DNA of 64,000 nucleotides from Polytrichum commune (taxonomy: Eukaryota; Streptophyta; Polytrichopsida; Polytrichales; Polytrichaceae). The DNA lies in contig OX485807.1 of assembly GCA_950295325.1 (NCBI GenBank), positions 7,442,501 to 7,506,500 on the forward strand, written 5' to 3'. The notes beneath the pieces were generated by a model, which had not been told where the DNA came from, searched no databases, and worked only from the letters and a program-made list of their open reading frames with translations. How positions within the stretch are numbered: position 1 is the first letter of the stretch; each line of letters begins with the position of its first letter. Made by a program: the position numbers and the translations under genes. This document shows, one piece after another, positions 1 through 12,272 of the stretch.

Positions 1-415
1 CCATCTTTTATTGCTGGAGGGTGGTTGCGTTCCTGTGGACATGGAACTTTTGATATCATCCTTTGATGTCGAGGGTATTAGTTAGTGACATATTTTCATC
101 ATGAGTTTCGTTTATGTGGAATCGAGTTTATTATGAAGATATGGGTAGACAAATCTCCTCGTTTCAACAGAATTTGAGAATATCTAATGGCTGCAAAGTT
201 TAAGTTCTCAAGTTGGGGTAGTTAGTAAAAATCTTGTTTGAAATGTTTGATGACGGGATGAATAAGGAAGTTTAGTGAAAATAAAATACATGTATATGGG
301 ATTTTTAATTTTTTTTTTTCACGTTTGAACTTCATATTCCTAAGTTTTTTAGAGGTGGTCAAAAGTTCATTGACTTGATGATGAGTGTCTCTCACAGTGA
401 GCTTGAATGCCAATT
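1..415. other. Unassigned AT-rich DNA
   Basis: No gene, terminal repeat or recognisable protein motif was seen. The only open frame (222-413, - strand) is short and lysine/leucine-rich, as expected by chance in AT-rich DNA. Confidence 0.4.
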
Positions 416-745
416 TCGAATATTTCTAATCCAAGGTGTTAGCAAATCTATGATGAACCATCAACCAAACCAGATTGAAAATTGGCCTTCCCCTTATTTA
501 ATTATGATTATAAGAAAAGTGCATGTTTTTTGTATCTTTACCTAAATGCATAGGCCCTCCCAATCATATTCATTTTTTAGTGTGGAGTACTCAAAAAAAA
601 TTCAAAAAAAACACTCCACTTTCTTTTAAACATGTGTATTTATGGTATTTGTTCTTTGATGCTCAACTAAGTGCACAACAATCAAAAGTAGGATTCCATT
701 TAAGAAAAGTTATCAAATATAATCCACATACCTTAAGGTACGTGC
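416..745. repeat. Copy of the 330-bp inverted-repeat family
   Basis: This stretch shares an ordered series of words with copies near 2832, 6536, 9600, 12270 and 38681: 'atctatgatgaaacatcaac', a cttatttagttatg-like word, 'gtcctcccaatt..gttgactat', 'cttttaaacatgtgtctttatg', and a 3' end of the form 'aataacacccacatgcctta'. Here the 3' end reads 'aatccacataccttaagg'. The 5' terminal repeat is eroded. It looks like a short non-autonomous DNA transposon; no superfamily could be assigned. Confidence 0.6.
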
Positions 746-1440
746 ACCTAAGGTGAACGTGTCTTAAATGGTCAGTTTTTGTCATTGAGATTTTAGCAAC
801 AATCTAGTATAGTTTTTTCTTAAATAAAATAAAAATCTACCTTCTTGTTGTATCATTTTTCAAAGTGACAAGTTTTGCAGTTGTAAAATGACCATGGAAC
901 CCCCCCCCCTTTCACAAATCATGTTGACTATTGAGCCTAGAATCGTTCATTTTTTTTGAACACATACTCCAATATTTCTTAATTACGCATGTCTATTTGG
1001 TGACCATTCTTAGATCCACGCATGCCCACACACCATTTAAATGAAAGATAAGTGAATTATTTGATACTTTTGGCCTTATTGTAAACACTCTTAGAATTTC
1101 AACATATGAAGAGGTTTGGTTTTTGTATTTTATTTTTATTCATTAGCAAATCCAAATGGGGAACATGAGAGTTGACCATGTTTGTTTTAAGTCAAGATGA
1201 AACTTGACATATAGTGGTTTTCTTTCAACTAAGGTGAGAATATTCGTATCATTATTGAAGTGAAGATTTGTATGTTTTGGAATGATCGTACAAGTTTGCC
1301 CAATTTTGTTGACTATTCAACCCATAACAATTAACAAATTTTGAGTACATAGTCCATTTTCTTCTACACAATGTCTTTTGGTTGTATGTTTTTAGATTCA
1401 CACTTAACTACACACCAATCAAATATAGGTGTTTGTCTAT
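746..1440. repeat. Fragments of the same 330-bp family
   Basis: Two partial matches to the middle and 3' part of the family lie at about 905-1060 and 1300-1435 ('gttgactattgagcctagaatcg', then 'cacacaccaatcaaatatagg'). The surrounding sequence shows no gene. Confidence 0.45.
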
Positions 1441-2831
1441 GAAAAGTCCGCAATTAGGTTTTCTTGCTTTGTGCACATTTCAAACTTGGATATATACCTA
1501 TACGTCAAAATCCATGATAGGTCATGGTTTATGGTGAGTGCACTCATCTTAACTCATAAAGAATATAGGGTCTCAATATGCAGCCAAATACACAATTTAT
1601 ACATCCCTCATCAAGTTCAAAAACCATATGCTATAAGTATTTGTAACCTTAGTTTATACATTTTCTTATGTAAAGAAGGTAATAAAAATCTATTCGTGCT
1701 TGACATTGGTGACCAAAATACAACTTATGTATTTGCATTTGACAAGGGCACCCAAGCTGTGTATTCCAGCTTACATTTCCAATAACATCAAGATACATGC
1801 CCAACTGATTTGAATAGTATAGTTGACAAATGAGTTAATTTTGGATATTGTCACTTTTCACAGAATAGGATCAAATTAAAGTTGTAGCTCAAATACAATA
1901 TTTTGTGCATGGAGAGGCCCAGTTCAGGACTCCCGAATGCTTAAGGGCTGAGTACCATGTTAGGTTTAACACTTTGCATGCTCTATTGAATTCATTTTTG
2001 TAGTGCATTAACTGTTGTGCGGGTTGGAGTTAATTAGTGTCGAAGCTCTTATATGCTCATTGACAACTTAGACAATTAATCTCCACTATAGTAATGAATA
2101 AGGTTTGCATGCGAGGTTATGAGGGAAATGGCTACAACCTCAATTTGAACCAATCATCTTGTACTAAATTGCGTGTTCCATATTCCAAGCGGCAACACAA
2201 ATGAGTGTGTTTGTTTAGGTCTAGTTACCTTAGTGAACAAAATCGGAAGGGCCTAATTCAAAAATCACATCCAAATTTTGAATCTTGTGATTCACAATTG
2301 CTAACCGTATGAGATTGTTTTTGAGCCATTTCAAAATTCCAAATTGTCCAAGTAGAGTTGTAAGTACCCACAATAGGACCACAAATCTCATCATGTATGT
2401 TATATGCACCAATGTTGGTAAGCTCTCAAGTTTCTATACTAATCACGGTTAATGATACATGATGTTTATGAAGAAGTCTAAAATTTTAGGTTATGAATTT
2501 TCTGAAGCAATCGTAAATCCTTTAACAATTTGCCTTGTTATATCATGCATTTGGCTTGCCAAAAATGTAGATTTTTTTCCCTTGCCAAATCAAAAGTTTC
2601 ATAGGTTCCAACCAACCACTATGTGACATGTGGCACCTCCCTTCAAGCATATAATTATTTTGGGCGGAGGCTGAGAAGGTGCTATGGCAGTTGGTAAGTC
2701 CCCTCTCAGTTGCCAATCTCAAATTATCATTTTCTTGATTATTTTCCTGTACTTTCAGGCATTCAAGTCAAACTTCACCTCTCAAAATGATAGAATGAAG
2801 CTTTGGCCGATATCATAAGCTTAGTAAAACG
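1441..2831. other. Unassigned DNA
   Basis: A 118-codon open frame at 1429-1785 (+) has no recognisable motif and starts inside a repeat fragment, so it is not called as a gene. About 2330-2395 resembles words near 10330-10380 (a tract about a 'thinned' site reading gttggaagtgcccacaatag), which suggests old repeat DNA. Confidence 0.35.
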
Positions 2832-3200
2832 CTAAGGTACGTGGGTGTTAGTCGGTTCGTTTTTCATGTTCTTCAACTTCTACCGATTAAATTTACACAA
2901 CCAAAATGGTGTTGCATTAGTAGAAATTGGATTGAAAATCAGATTTCTCCTTATTTAGTTATGGTTATTGAAAGTGCACATCTTTTGACTCCTTAACTAA
3001 ATACATAGTCTTCCTAGTTGTGCTCAATATTGAGTGTAAGACGGTTAACAATCAAAGTTAATATTCAAAGATCAATGAAAGTCCAACCTCTTTCAAACAT
3101 GTTTCTTTATGGCATTTTCTTTGTGATCCTCATTGAACCACATACAAATCAAATATAGGCATCTGATTAAGAAGAGGACTCAAATACAAAATTCAATTGC
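2832..3200. repeat. Copy of the 330-bp inverted-repeat family
   Basis: Begins 'ctaaggtacgtgggtgtta' (2832-2850), the clearest surviving 5' terminal repeat of the family, and continues with 'ttcatgttcttcaacttcta' as in the copies at 6536 and 12270. The 3' terminal repeat has decayed near 3190. Confidence 0.65.
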
Positions 3201-3360
3201 ATACATTACACTAAATATTGTATTTAGTGGCACATGGCATGTTATGCCATTGTGGTCACTTTTCTAGTGACACTTCTTATGAATGAGTTTACAACTACTA
3301 TCATGCATGATTTAAATTTAGATGAATTCCATCATGCCAATTATTAAAACAAAGTATGTT

Positions 3361-3620
3361 TTAAATTTTAAATTTTAAAAAAATTGTCACAAATTGAAAA
3401 ATCAATTGCAAGAAAGGAACCAAAATACAACCATCTCGGGAGGACCACTGCAAACTGAGGGGACATGAAGAGGTAATCCCCTGCTGGGGCCTAGCCTTCC
3501 AAATGACCAAATTACTCCGGGTTACAATAAGACCTTCGAACCCCCAGGTCGAGTCGGATTCATTAAGAACATCTAGGTAGGCCACATTTGAGGCCTTTTC
3601 CAAATCCAAGAGGGCCCGTT
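3361..3620. repeat. Fragment of a dispersed repeat, second copy near 23.56 kb
   Basis: The words 'ttgaaaaatcaattgcaa', 'ggaaccaaa.tacaacca.ctc' and 'aaactgagggga' recur in the same order at about 23561-23640. An 82-codon open frame on the - strand (3361-3609) crosses it; it shows no known motif. Likely a fragment of a longer element. Confidence 0.45.
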
Positions 3621-6079
3621 TCCACTTGATTTATTAAAACGAAGCATGATATCTCTTGCATTTTTGTAATGAAATATTGTCATGGATGATTGAAATTTGG
3701 ATTGAAAATCCCTTAGTAAGCGACAATTGTCAGTAATTTTTACATTATAAATCTATAATTCCCAAATTCTTTAACAAGGAATAACGAACAATGTTAGGTA
3801 CACCTTTAGGGTTGGTGAGATTACATGTGCGGTTTATAATTAGTATTAAGCAAGACAAATAGAACTGGAAACACTAAACACAATATTTACTGTACTTACT
3901 TATGGAAAAGTGATCTCTAGTTCAACACTTTAGGTGCTAAGTTCCATGTAGGATTCTATGGTCTTGAAATGGAGGATTTTGATAATTGTCAAATTTATTC
4001 CATGATATATTTTTTCAATGTTGAACCACATCACAGCCACGTACACGTAGTCTCTTAAGGTATTTTGGTTCTTGAAATTAGACGTATTCACTATTGATAT
4101 TTGCTTTTCTTTCACTAAAAGGTTCTCAATAACAACATTTTGAAGTTTTGTAGGGTGGTGACATGCAAGTATGGTAAACTAAACCCACAAAGTGGGCGAT
4201 GCTGCATCATGTTGAAATCACAATATTCTTGGTCAAAGGTTTAAAAGAAGTCTCAAATTGCCTTTTATGTTGGTTTTCTTTTCATAGAATGATCACTAAA
4301 AGTATGATCACTAACAAATGACTATATTTGGTTCCATAAGTAAATTCCATGACCTTAAATATTCTAATATTCATTTATGGATTAATATTATTTGAGTTCA
4401 TTGTGAACTTCATGTTTTTATTAGAAATAAGAAGCATGAAATATATCAATATATTTTTAGTCTATTCTGTATAACAACGCAAATATATATATATATATAT
4501 ATATAAAATTCAAATCACTTAGCATCTTAGAAAATATATGCGCATAATTCTTGTATATAAGGTATAACATCATTGAGTTGATGAGCTATGTTTAGTTGCC
4601 CTAACTTCAGATTCAGTATGAAGCAATGGGATTTTAGCATGCCGAGTCTTCATTCTCGAATCTATTGATGGGCCCATGAACATAGCTCATCAGCTTAGTA
4701 TTGTTATGGTTTTCTACCACAAAAATTTAATGTTTGAAAACATTTCTTTGAGGAAAAATCACAAAATTCAAATTTAGTGTGTAGTTTTGAATCTTTTATT
4801 ATAAGGTATACAAGTGGTTTAGTTTACCATGCATGCACTTGTTGGATACCAATACTGGTGAGTTATTTAAATTTTTGACGCATGCAAATAATGTTAGTCG
4901 AAAATTGCAGGATAACCAAGTTGATAACCAACCAACAACGTTATAGAATACCATGTTGTGTTAGTTCTTCATATACATTGTTGAATTCCAAGGCAAGTGA
5001 GAGCACCATGAGGCATCAAAAGCCATGGATGTGCAAGTAGTGGGCTTCTTCACACTGAGGGCATGTTTACACCAAAAGGTATTAGATCATGGCTCTTAAA
5101 TAACCATGGTATCCTCTTTTTTGCATAAAATTCAAAGATTTTCAAGAGCGAGGGCCTAATAGAAATTATAATAATTTAAATTTAAACACGAGTGTACAAT
5201 TTTGGTATTTATGTGGTTGCGTCCAATCGTTGTAGCCAATGCTCCTCTCTTCAAAACTTGAAATGAAAATCATTATTCCCCATGGAAAAGGAGTGGCCCC
5301 ATGGAGTGACAGGTTTAGGTGCCATTAATGGCACCATCTCATACCGGCCTCCACTACCTCCATATAGGGTAGGTAACGGGTTCCATTCTATCTTGGGTCA
5401 ATTCAAAGTGGATTTAATGCAGCTCATCAATGCCTATTCTAGCCATTCTATTCACAAAGCCAAGGAGGTAGGCAAATGAAGCACAAAGGGGGTCGGTTCT
5501 AGGCATAAAGTGGGTATGTACCCGGGATGCAAGGTGACGGTTTTGCAACCAAACCGGATGGGATCAAGGAGGTGGCCATTTGGCTTTGCGCAACATCACT
5601 AGTTGGGCTTTGATCTAGCTTGGGTCTAGTACCCAACTACATTGTGTTGGTTCTAGATAATGAAGGTGGAGGTCCTCATCATATGCAAGGTCGTCATACA
5701 CGAAACCTAGGGATTGGATTAAGGAAGCTAGTGGTTTTGACTTTGAATATTCATCAAACATTCAATTGAGGCTTCTTCTTCTTCTTCTTCTTCTTCTTCT
5801 TCTTCTTCATACCTATGTTTGACCCAAAAGATAAAACAATTTTTGCATTTAATATCAACCACAAAGCCATATGTATGTGCAATAGCTTAAAGTGTTGGTT
5901 TAAGCACCCTCTACGTTAGGTTTGGATGGCCAACCTCCTTCCTTTAACTTACTTTGCGCCAATGCACATGACACCTTAGATAGGGAAGAATTGTATTGTG
6001 TGTAAGTAGCAATTGTGTATATTGGGTGGCCTGAGCCGACCCTAAACTACCGAATGATAATGAAGAGGTACTCAAACTG
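3621..6079. other. Unassigned DNA with two microsatellites
   Basis: Holds an (AT)n run at about 4481-4504 and a (TTC)n run at about 5768-5806. A 65-codon frame at 5282-5479 shows no motif. No gene is supported. Confidence 0.4.
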
Positions 6080-6180
6080 AACGGAGTGGTTGGCGGTTCA
6101 ATTCCCAGCCGTGAAATCATCTCTCTACTTGACAGAAAATTAGCCAGGTGGTCAAGCGCCTCCTGTGTTCCAAAAAAAAA
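6080..6180 (+). repeat. SINE-like fragment with a pol III B-box-like word
   Basis: Contains 'gtggttggcggttcaattcc' followed by 'gaaatcatctctct', a 'ggtcaagc' word and an A-run near 6172-6180. A related copy lies at about 26500-26610 ('ggttcgattcccgac'). The word GGTTCRATTCC matches the B box of tRNA-derived SINEs. I could not place a convincing A box upstream, so the SINE call rests on the B box, the A tail and the second copy. Confidence 0.45.
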
Positions 6181-6535
6181 GACGAAAATTTGTGTAAGTT
6201 ATGTTGGGGGACTCAAGGAATTGGGGAGGAAGGGAGGGGGAAATATTGAGCTCGGCCCGTGTGTGCCAGGCTCTCTGACCAATATATACAAAGGAGATTT
6301 GGTACCTGGGCGGGCTGACTGTGAGTCTGTCACGCTTCTCAATCATACACGCCTCTCCATTGCAGTAGACACCGTTACCTCAATAGGTACCATGTTTTTC
6401 TTATGCACAGTTATGAGCAGCCAACTTACTATATGCACCATATCTTACGAGCCCTCACTCACGTATGCTGCTGCATACTTACTCGTGTGACGCAGGCAGC
6501 GAGAGTGGCAGGGGGGGATGCAGGCAGGCACTCTC
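6181..6535. other. Unassigned DNA
   Basis: Locally richer in G and C than its neighbours. The 134-codon frame starting at 6086 runs through the SINE-like fragment and has no motif; it is treated as chance. Confidence 0.35.
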
Positions 6536-6860
6536 TAAGCTATGTGGGTGTTATTTGGTTTGCTTTTCATGTTCTTCAACTTCTACTGATTAGATTCACA
6601 CAACCAGTCTCGTGTTGCATTAGCAATTCTACGATGAAACATCTGCAAAAAACGGATTGAAAATCGAACCTCCCTTTATTTAGTTATGCTTATCAGAAGC
6701 GCACATCGCTTGTTGATTTCTTAACTAGATACATAGGTCCTCCCAGTTGTGGTCACTATCGCATGTAGAGTAGTTATTACTATTTGAAGATGTGGTCCAA
6801 TTTCTTTTAAACCATGTGTCTTTATGATGTTTTGTAGTTCTGGTTATGTTATCTCTTACA
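6536..6860. repeat. Copy of the 330-bp inverted-repeat family
   Basis: Starts 'ctaagctatgtgggtgtta' and keeps nearly all internal words of the family in order up to 'gtgtctttatgatgttttg'. The 3' terminal repeat is missing. Confidence 0.65.
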
Positions 6861-7322
6861 ACTAACCCAAGGGAAACAAACAAGGTTACTAGGTCTTAGG
6901 GAAGATTGGGCTAGTGTTTATAAGAATTAATGTCATGTTGGGTTGAGGTTTTTGATAGAAATCTATGACTTTTACACCTCTATTTCCTCTCACACTCTTA
7001 TGGTACTTTGGTGATTTCTTAGTCGTGCGCAATCCCGTCCTATGTGTGTGGACTCCTATCACTCTAATCCCATCCACTATGTCCTTCATGATGCTCAAGA
7101 GTTTGGCAAATAATGACAAACTCATAGTCAGGACAAAATCCGGGGTAATATCATTTTAGTAACCATATAGTCTTCAAGTGCCATGAATTATGCTTGCGAT
7201 AATCTTAAGTTATATTCTCTTAATCAAATTACAACCACTATATAAGTCTTCACAAACTGTAGTCACCACCTTTGTCTTCAGGTGGGTCTAGCAACTTGTC
7301 CCAAGAATCATCCACACGGGCT
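6861..7322. other. Unassigned DNA
   Basis: Short overlapping frames on both strands (6889-7159) have no recognisable motif. No repeat ends were found. Confidence 0.35.
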
Positions 7323-7330
7323 AACAAAAC

Positions 7331-7803
7331 CCCGGGTACGCAACTCCCATATTATATGCAGGGGGCATCGTACTTAAAATGGCTTAGAGGACGGCTTTTG
7401 TAAAAATTATATCAAATTATATCAAATTAAAATGATCAAAAAGTTGGGTGAAGACCAAATTAAATAAAATGAGATGAAAAAAAAGTTGGGTTGCATATTT
7501 ATTAAGCCTCCCATTAAAATTATAATTCATTCACAATGTTAAAATTTTATTAAAAAGTCCAAAAAGTTGGGTAGTTTGACCTATGGTACCTGTATTAAAA
7601 AATTCATATAATTAGGTTTTTAATGCAATTATATGTTTCAAAATATATTCATTTCCTATATATAATTACATTTTTGGATTCCTTGTTAGAAGGGCTACAA
7701 GGGTCTCCTACATTAAAACAAATTGTATCACTCAATATTGGACTAAAACGCATTATAAGTGATTATAATCAGGACCATATAATACGGGAGTTGCGTACCC
7801 GGG
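7331..7803. mobile_element. 473-bp MITE with ~27-bp terminal inverted repeats and 8-bp target duplication
   Basis: The left end reads CCCGGGTACGCAACTCCC and the right end is its near-perfect reverse complement; the match continues for about 27 bases with one mismatch. It is flanked by an exact 8-bp direct repeat, AACAAAAC, at 7323-7330 and 7804-7811. The 8-bp duplication fits hAT- or P-type transposition, but the terminus does not match the usual hAT CAGGG-like end, so the superfamily is left open. The interior codes for nothing convincing. Confidence 0.85.
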
Positions 7804-7879
7804 AACAAAACATCCATGCATCAATAAGATAGGCTATATCCTTTATTATATGCTTTAATATACCTTGGATACTCAAATA

Positions 7880-8215
7880 ATTTTCAACGGATACAATCTT
7901 ATTCCAATAGGGTAAAGTCTTTCTTTCAAAGTGATGTCTTTGGCATCCTATAGCATGTCCCAGATATCCTTAGGCTCCATCACTTCTACATGTAATCTCA
8001 TTGCTTATTCTGACAAAGTATAATATATCCACTAGGCTATATAACAATTGTGATCTTACCCTATGATAATGTCTTATGCTCTCTTGGCTATCTCCCAACC
8101 TAAACTTGGTTATGGCCTTTCATATTTCAGTGCTAGTGACTATACCCATCCCATTCTCTCTTGGTTTGCTCACTTTCACTTAGGCTATTTCCCTTCTTCT
8201 CTTCACACTAATTGG
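7880..8215 (-). other. Possible retroelement gag-like fossil
   Basis: On the - strand a stretch resembles the start of copia-type gag (a PKDIWDML-like word followed by DAKDITLKE). It abuts the gypsy fossil but need not belong to it. Broken; weakly supported. Confidence 0.25.
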
Positions 8216-8217
8216 CC

Positions 8218-9590
8218 TTAGTTAGTGTGATAAATATTAATATGGTTCCCATTAATGCAAGCAACTAAGGTTTGTCTTTGGAAGCCCTCTGAGTCACATG
8301 ATCCATTCTCATAGGCTTTAACTACCTTACCTTGCCAACAAGTTAAAAGAATTCTTGGAATATCTTCAAATCGATTGTCATAAAGTAGAACTAAATCATT
8401 CCTCACTTTACTATCATAGTAAGTTTTATGCCAATTTTGAATTGCAATAGTGTAAATATAAGCTCGTGCATATATTTCATTTGTTTTTCTTCTAATATAG
8501 CAATATGATCTTTCAAAGACTTCAATTCATCTAACCGTTCATCAAGGGCTACATTATTCCATTGGTAAAATGGCCTTACTAAGCCCATCTAACGGTTCGT
8601 CAAGGGCCATAAATCAATTGATAGGGGGTAATTTGGTAGTAGCCTTGTAGGCTATACGACATGCCCATAAGGCATCCAATAACTTAGCATCCCAATCAAC
8701 CATAAAGCCTTGAACCGTCTTGGTAATAATTCAACATAAAATGCCATTGGTTTTTTCAGTATGGCCATTTGCTCTTGGGTGGTATGGGATGGTAAGTTGG
8801 TGTTTGATCTTATAACGTTCAGTCAATAACTCAATGACATCATTAACAAAATGGGTGCCTCTATCACTAATTAACTCCCAAATTGTGAAAAGATTTCAGT
8901 TTTGAGGTTATCATATGGTGTAGTGGCCTCAACCTTAGCCCATGTAGTAGCATAATTTGTGGCAACTAAAATGCATCGATGACATCCACGTTTACTAAGA
9001 GGTTTAAAAGGACCCACAATGTCTACACCCCATTTTTCAAGGGTGTTAATGCTAAGATAGGATGTTAAAGCATAGTTGACATGTCAATAAGTTTACCAAC
9101 TCTTTGATGTGCATCACATTGAGTAGCATAGGTGATACAATCTTAAAATAGAGTAGGCCACCAATAATCAGCTTGTAAGATCTTCCTAGCGGTGACATCA
9201 CCCGCAAAATGACCTCTTGCAGGGTCACTATGATATCCTTGTAAAATTAAGGGTATTTTTCAACTCATAATACAACATCTTGGCAGTGTTACATCCTTAT
9301 CTTTATTATATAAGGTATAAGCAATGATAGAATAAGGAGCCACTTTAAATGTTAAACGTTGTTGTTGTTTCTTAGAGAAGTATGAGGGAAATATATTAGT
9401 TTGGAGATATTTTATTATCTCATCATTCTCTGTAAAAAATAAATTAGCATTAAGGAAAGGAATCGTCAATGGGGTTTGTCCCATATGTGTCACTCAATCT
9501 TGACAAATGGTCTGCAATTGGCATGACTATGGCCAGGACATACTTGAATAGTAAAATTAAACTCTTGTAACAACAACACCCATCTAGATA
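8218..9590 (-). mobile_element. Ty3/gypsy LTR-retrotransposon pol fragment (fossil)
   Basis: On the - strand, from 9590 downwards, short frames resemble the end of a gypsy RNase H/connection region, the integrase zinc-binding and core regions, and finally the integrase C-terminal region, whose words LYDNRFED and INGNHINIYH are typical of plant gypsy pol ends. It is clearly broken, with many breaks, and no long terminal repeats were found on either side, so it looks old and truncated. Its upstream edge is replaced by a copy of the 330-bp repeat family at about 9600. Confidence 0.75.
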
Positions 9591-9599
9591 TCCTTGTGT

Positions 9600-9907
9600 T
9601 GAATTCATAAATCTATGATGAAACATCAACAAGAAAAAACTAGATTGCAAATCGGATCTCCCCTTATTTGGTTATGGCTATTTGAAGTGCATGTTGTTGT
9701 TTCTTGATTGAATACATAGATCCTCCCAATTATGTTGACTATTGAATGTAGAATGATTGAAAATTTTTAAAGGCATTGTCCAATTTCTTTTGAACATGTG
9801 TCTCTTTGGTGTTTGTGCTTAGATCCATGTCTACGCACACACTACGCAAATTATATTATATAGGCATTTGATTAAGAAAAGGAACCAAATAACACCCAGA
9901 TGGCTTA
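9600..9907. repeat. Copy of the 330-bp inverted-repeat family
   Basis: Begins inside the family at 'aatctatgatgaaacatcaac' and runs to the 3' terminal word 'aataacacccagatggctta'. It directly abuts the gypsy fossil, so one of the two cut into the other. Confidence 0.65.
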
Positions 9908-10790
9908 GTGTGTAGTCCGGAGGTTAGGTTTTTGGGTTTTTTAATAGGTTGAATTGAGATGTATCCTTGTATGTGACAATTCCCTTTCGGCCAAGTGAGG
10001 TATGTAGGCCTTATGTGGTCGAGTCTTCATAATCAAAGACCTATGTTTGAGTGGTATATGACAAGCATTTCATTTTTAAATGGACACCAAAAAGACACGT
10101 GTTACAATCACTTTCAAATATGTGCTCAAAATATTGACACTATTCTAGCGGCCTCTAGGTTCAATTGTCAATAGAACGTGTGAAAAGACCAATGCGACCA
10201 CTTAAAAGGAAGTGAATGTTGAATTTGGGTTCATATAACTTTTACATCTCAACTATGATTATGTAAATTGAATGGACAATCTACACAAATTGCAATTGCA
10301 AATTGGATGAGACAACTTTCAATCCCATCGAATGGTCAAAATACCATGTGGAGTTGGAAGTGCCCACAATAGGGCCAAAACGCCTAAGGTTGAGGGTGCG
10401 TAAACCAACCTGCTGGATGATTTAGCCTATTTTGAATTCATTTGGATAAGTGGTATGCATGATGGCCTAGACATGGTAGAACCAAAATAAAATAAATTAT
10501 ACATCATGTGAATATACTAAATTGTATGAAGCCACTTGACCCTAGGTTCCTTAACTCCTCCCTAAACCCAAACTTTTCATGTTGCAAACGGTTGCCAAAT
10601 TCATCTCAACACTTGCCCAAAATCGTCCCCAATTTTTGCATAGAAGCACTCCAACTTCCTCCCAAAACCGTCCCCACCTTTTGCCCAAACCACCATTGAA
10701 CTAAAACCAATACTCTACACAAAAGTTTTACTAATAAAAATTGAACTTTTCACCCAAATCCAACCCCGCTTTGCACCGGAGACATTCAAG
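9908..10790. other. Unassigned DNA
   Basis: About 10330-10400 shares words with 2330-2395 and with the flank of the poly-G MITE near 30490, pointing to old repeat DNA. The C-rich frame at 10508-10699 has no motif. Confidence 0.35.
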
Positions 10791-11159
10791 CGTTTTAAGA
10801 TGTGTTTTAGTTACATGATTAGGAGATATGCATAAGGCACACTTTTAAGAGGGGGTTGGCAATGTGTATGTTTGACAAATTTCATTTGACTTTCAACTTC
10901 AAATCCAAAGTGTCACATGACATTTTTAAAAACAAAATGAATGTCCATTGACATGTACATTTTCTTCTAAAATGTGACCTCAATGTCACATGCTTTACTG
11001 GTAAGTGTCATTTCATTTTTTGACGTGTCAATTGACATGTGGTGTTTTCCTTCACAAGTCACACGACATGTCAAATTCTAAATTGTGTGTATCAAATGAC
11101 GTGCATTTTTGTGTGTGCAAGTTTTTGCGTGTCAAATGTCAAAAACTTGCAAAAACTTA
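10791..11159. other. Stretch dense in TGACA/TGTCA words
   Basis: About ten copies of TGACA, TGTCA or TGACGT-like words in both orientations occur between 10880 and 11150, ending in a small hairpin (AAGTTTTTG ... CAAAAACTT). These words resemble bZIP core sites, but the array sits next to a transposon end and no gene follows, so it is more likely subterminal repeat structure. Confidence 0.3.
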
Positions 11160-11892
11160 GGGCCACTTCGCACACGAGATTGAGAGCCCGTGACCAGTAC
11201 ACTTCAAGCACTCTCATTGGTGGAAAAGGTGGAGCCAATCCAAATTTGCTTCACACTACGCTTGAGAGACCAACATAGTATGTGAATGCAAAATGGATGT
11301 AAAGTCTACATGGATTCCTACGTGGCATCAAATGGATTATGTTCCATGGTCACTTGGACTATTTCTAAAAACCACCTCTTGGAGGTAGGCCTAACACAAA
11401 ACTGGGAGACCATGACACTCTGAACACTCACAACCGTTGGTTTATTCTATTTTATCATGTGTGAGGACCCGCATGACTAGAAATTCATTGAAATAGCATT
11501 CAACTGAGGGCCCGGTTATATACAACTTCACACTACGCTTGAGGATCCGTGACCACACTACATGATTTTGAAGGTGAGTTGGGACCAGTGATCGGGGAGA
11601 TTTTTGGGCAGAATCGGTTGAGATCCTAGTGTATGCAAGTCCAACCGGTTACATGTTGACATCCTCCGGTTTTTCTTTATTAAATCGGGGTATATTCTAT
11701 AAATTCTTCTAAAATGATCGGTAATTTTCCTGCAGTCTTGATCTTCAACCGGTTATTTCTCAAACTCAACCGGTTCATTTGTAACTAACTGCCGGTTCTC
11801 CCCGATCATTGGTTGGGACGGCCTTTGGACGCATTCTTTTGGGCTCTCACAATGTCATGGTCCCGGCTCTTGGCTCGCGTGTGAAGTGGCCC
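11160..11892. mobile_element. Harbinger-like non-autonomous element, interrupted by a hAT MITE
   Basis: The left end reads GGGCCACTTCGCACACGAG and the right end is the reverse complement of GGGCCACTTCACACGCGAG; similarity continues inward through a 'gagcccgtgacc' word. Left context is TTA and right context is GTA, close to the TWA duplication of PIF/Harbinger elements, and the GGGCC terminus fits Tourist-like MITEs. A complete hAT MITE with its own target duplication sits inside at 11586-11811. Confidence 0.65.
11586..11811. mobile_element. 226-bp hAT-type MITE
   Basis: Ends CAGTGATCGGGGAGA and the reverse complement of CAATGATCGGGGAGA, flanked by the exact 8-bp direct repeat GTTGGGAC at 11578-11585 and 11812-11819. 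The CAGTG-like terminus and the 8-bp duplication are hallmarks of hAT. Its interior holds repeated 'aaccggtt' words. A longer relative lies at about 32628-33008. Confidence 0.88.
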
Positions 11893-12186
11893 GTACAATA
11901 GCCCACCAGCACACGAACAAGCTCAGCAGGGAGTATTTATAAGGTGACTAAGGATAAGATTTGGTTGTTGGGTTATAAATATTTGTTATCTCAGAATGTT
12001 GCGCGAATAGCTCAGGCAAGTGTGTGTAAGCTCTGTGGCCACTGACCAAAAGGAGAGCACATAGGTATGGACTGCCTTGTGTTGCTATCTTGGCTGACGT
12101 GGCGTCGTCGCATTGGTGGGACAAGCAGAGAATCTCACATGCTCCTTACCCGAAGAACAAGTAAGTGTTCGTTTGGGACCGGTTTC
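11893..12186. other. Unassigned DNA
   Basis: No repeat ends and no coding motif were seen. Confidence 0.35.
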
Positions 12187-12272
12187 CGTATCCGTATCCA
12201 CATCTAAGTTATCCCCTATCCGCTTTCCGGATGCGGATAGGGGATAATTGCTATCCATATACGGATGCGGAC
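12187..12272. repeat. Hairpin-forming inverted repeat
   Basis: A perfect 15-bp stem, TTATCCCCTATCCGC at 12209-12223 and its complement at 12233-12247, with a 9-base loop, is extended on both sides by imperfect arms (ccgtatccgtatcc / ggatgcgg). It lies just before a copy of the 330-bp family and may be a tiny foldback element. Confidence 0.7.

Noticed and set aside
1429-1785. 118-codon frame
   Set aside because: Begins in a repeat fragment, has no recognisable domain and no second copy that keeps it.
6080-6180. tRNA gene at the B-box-like word
   Set aside because: No cloverleaf or A box could be formed; the A tail and second copy favour a SINE fragment.
6086-6490. 134-codon frame
   Set aside because: Starts inside a SINE-like fragment and crosses an A-run; no motif.
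10880-11150. Cluster of TGACA/TGACGT words as a bZIP enhancer
   Set aside because: No gene lies nearby and the cluster abuts a transposon end; composition and repeat decay are enough to explain it.
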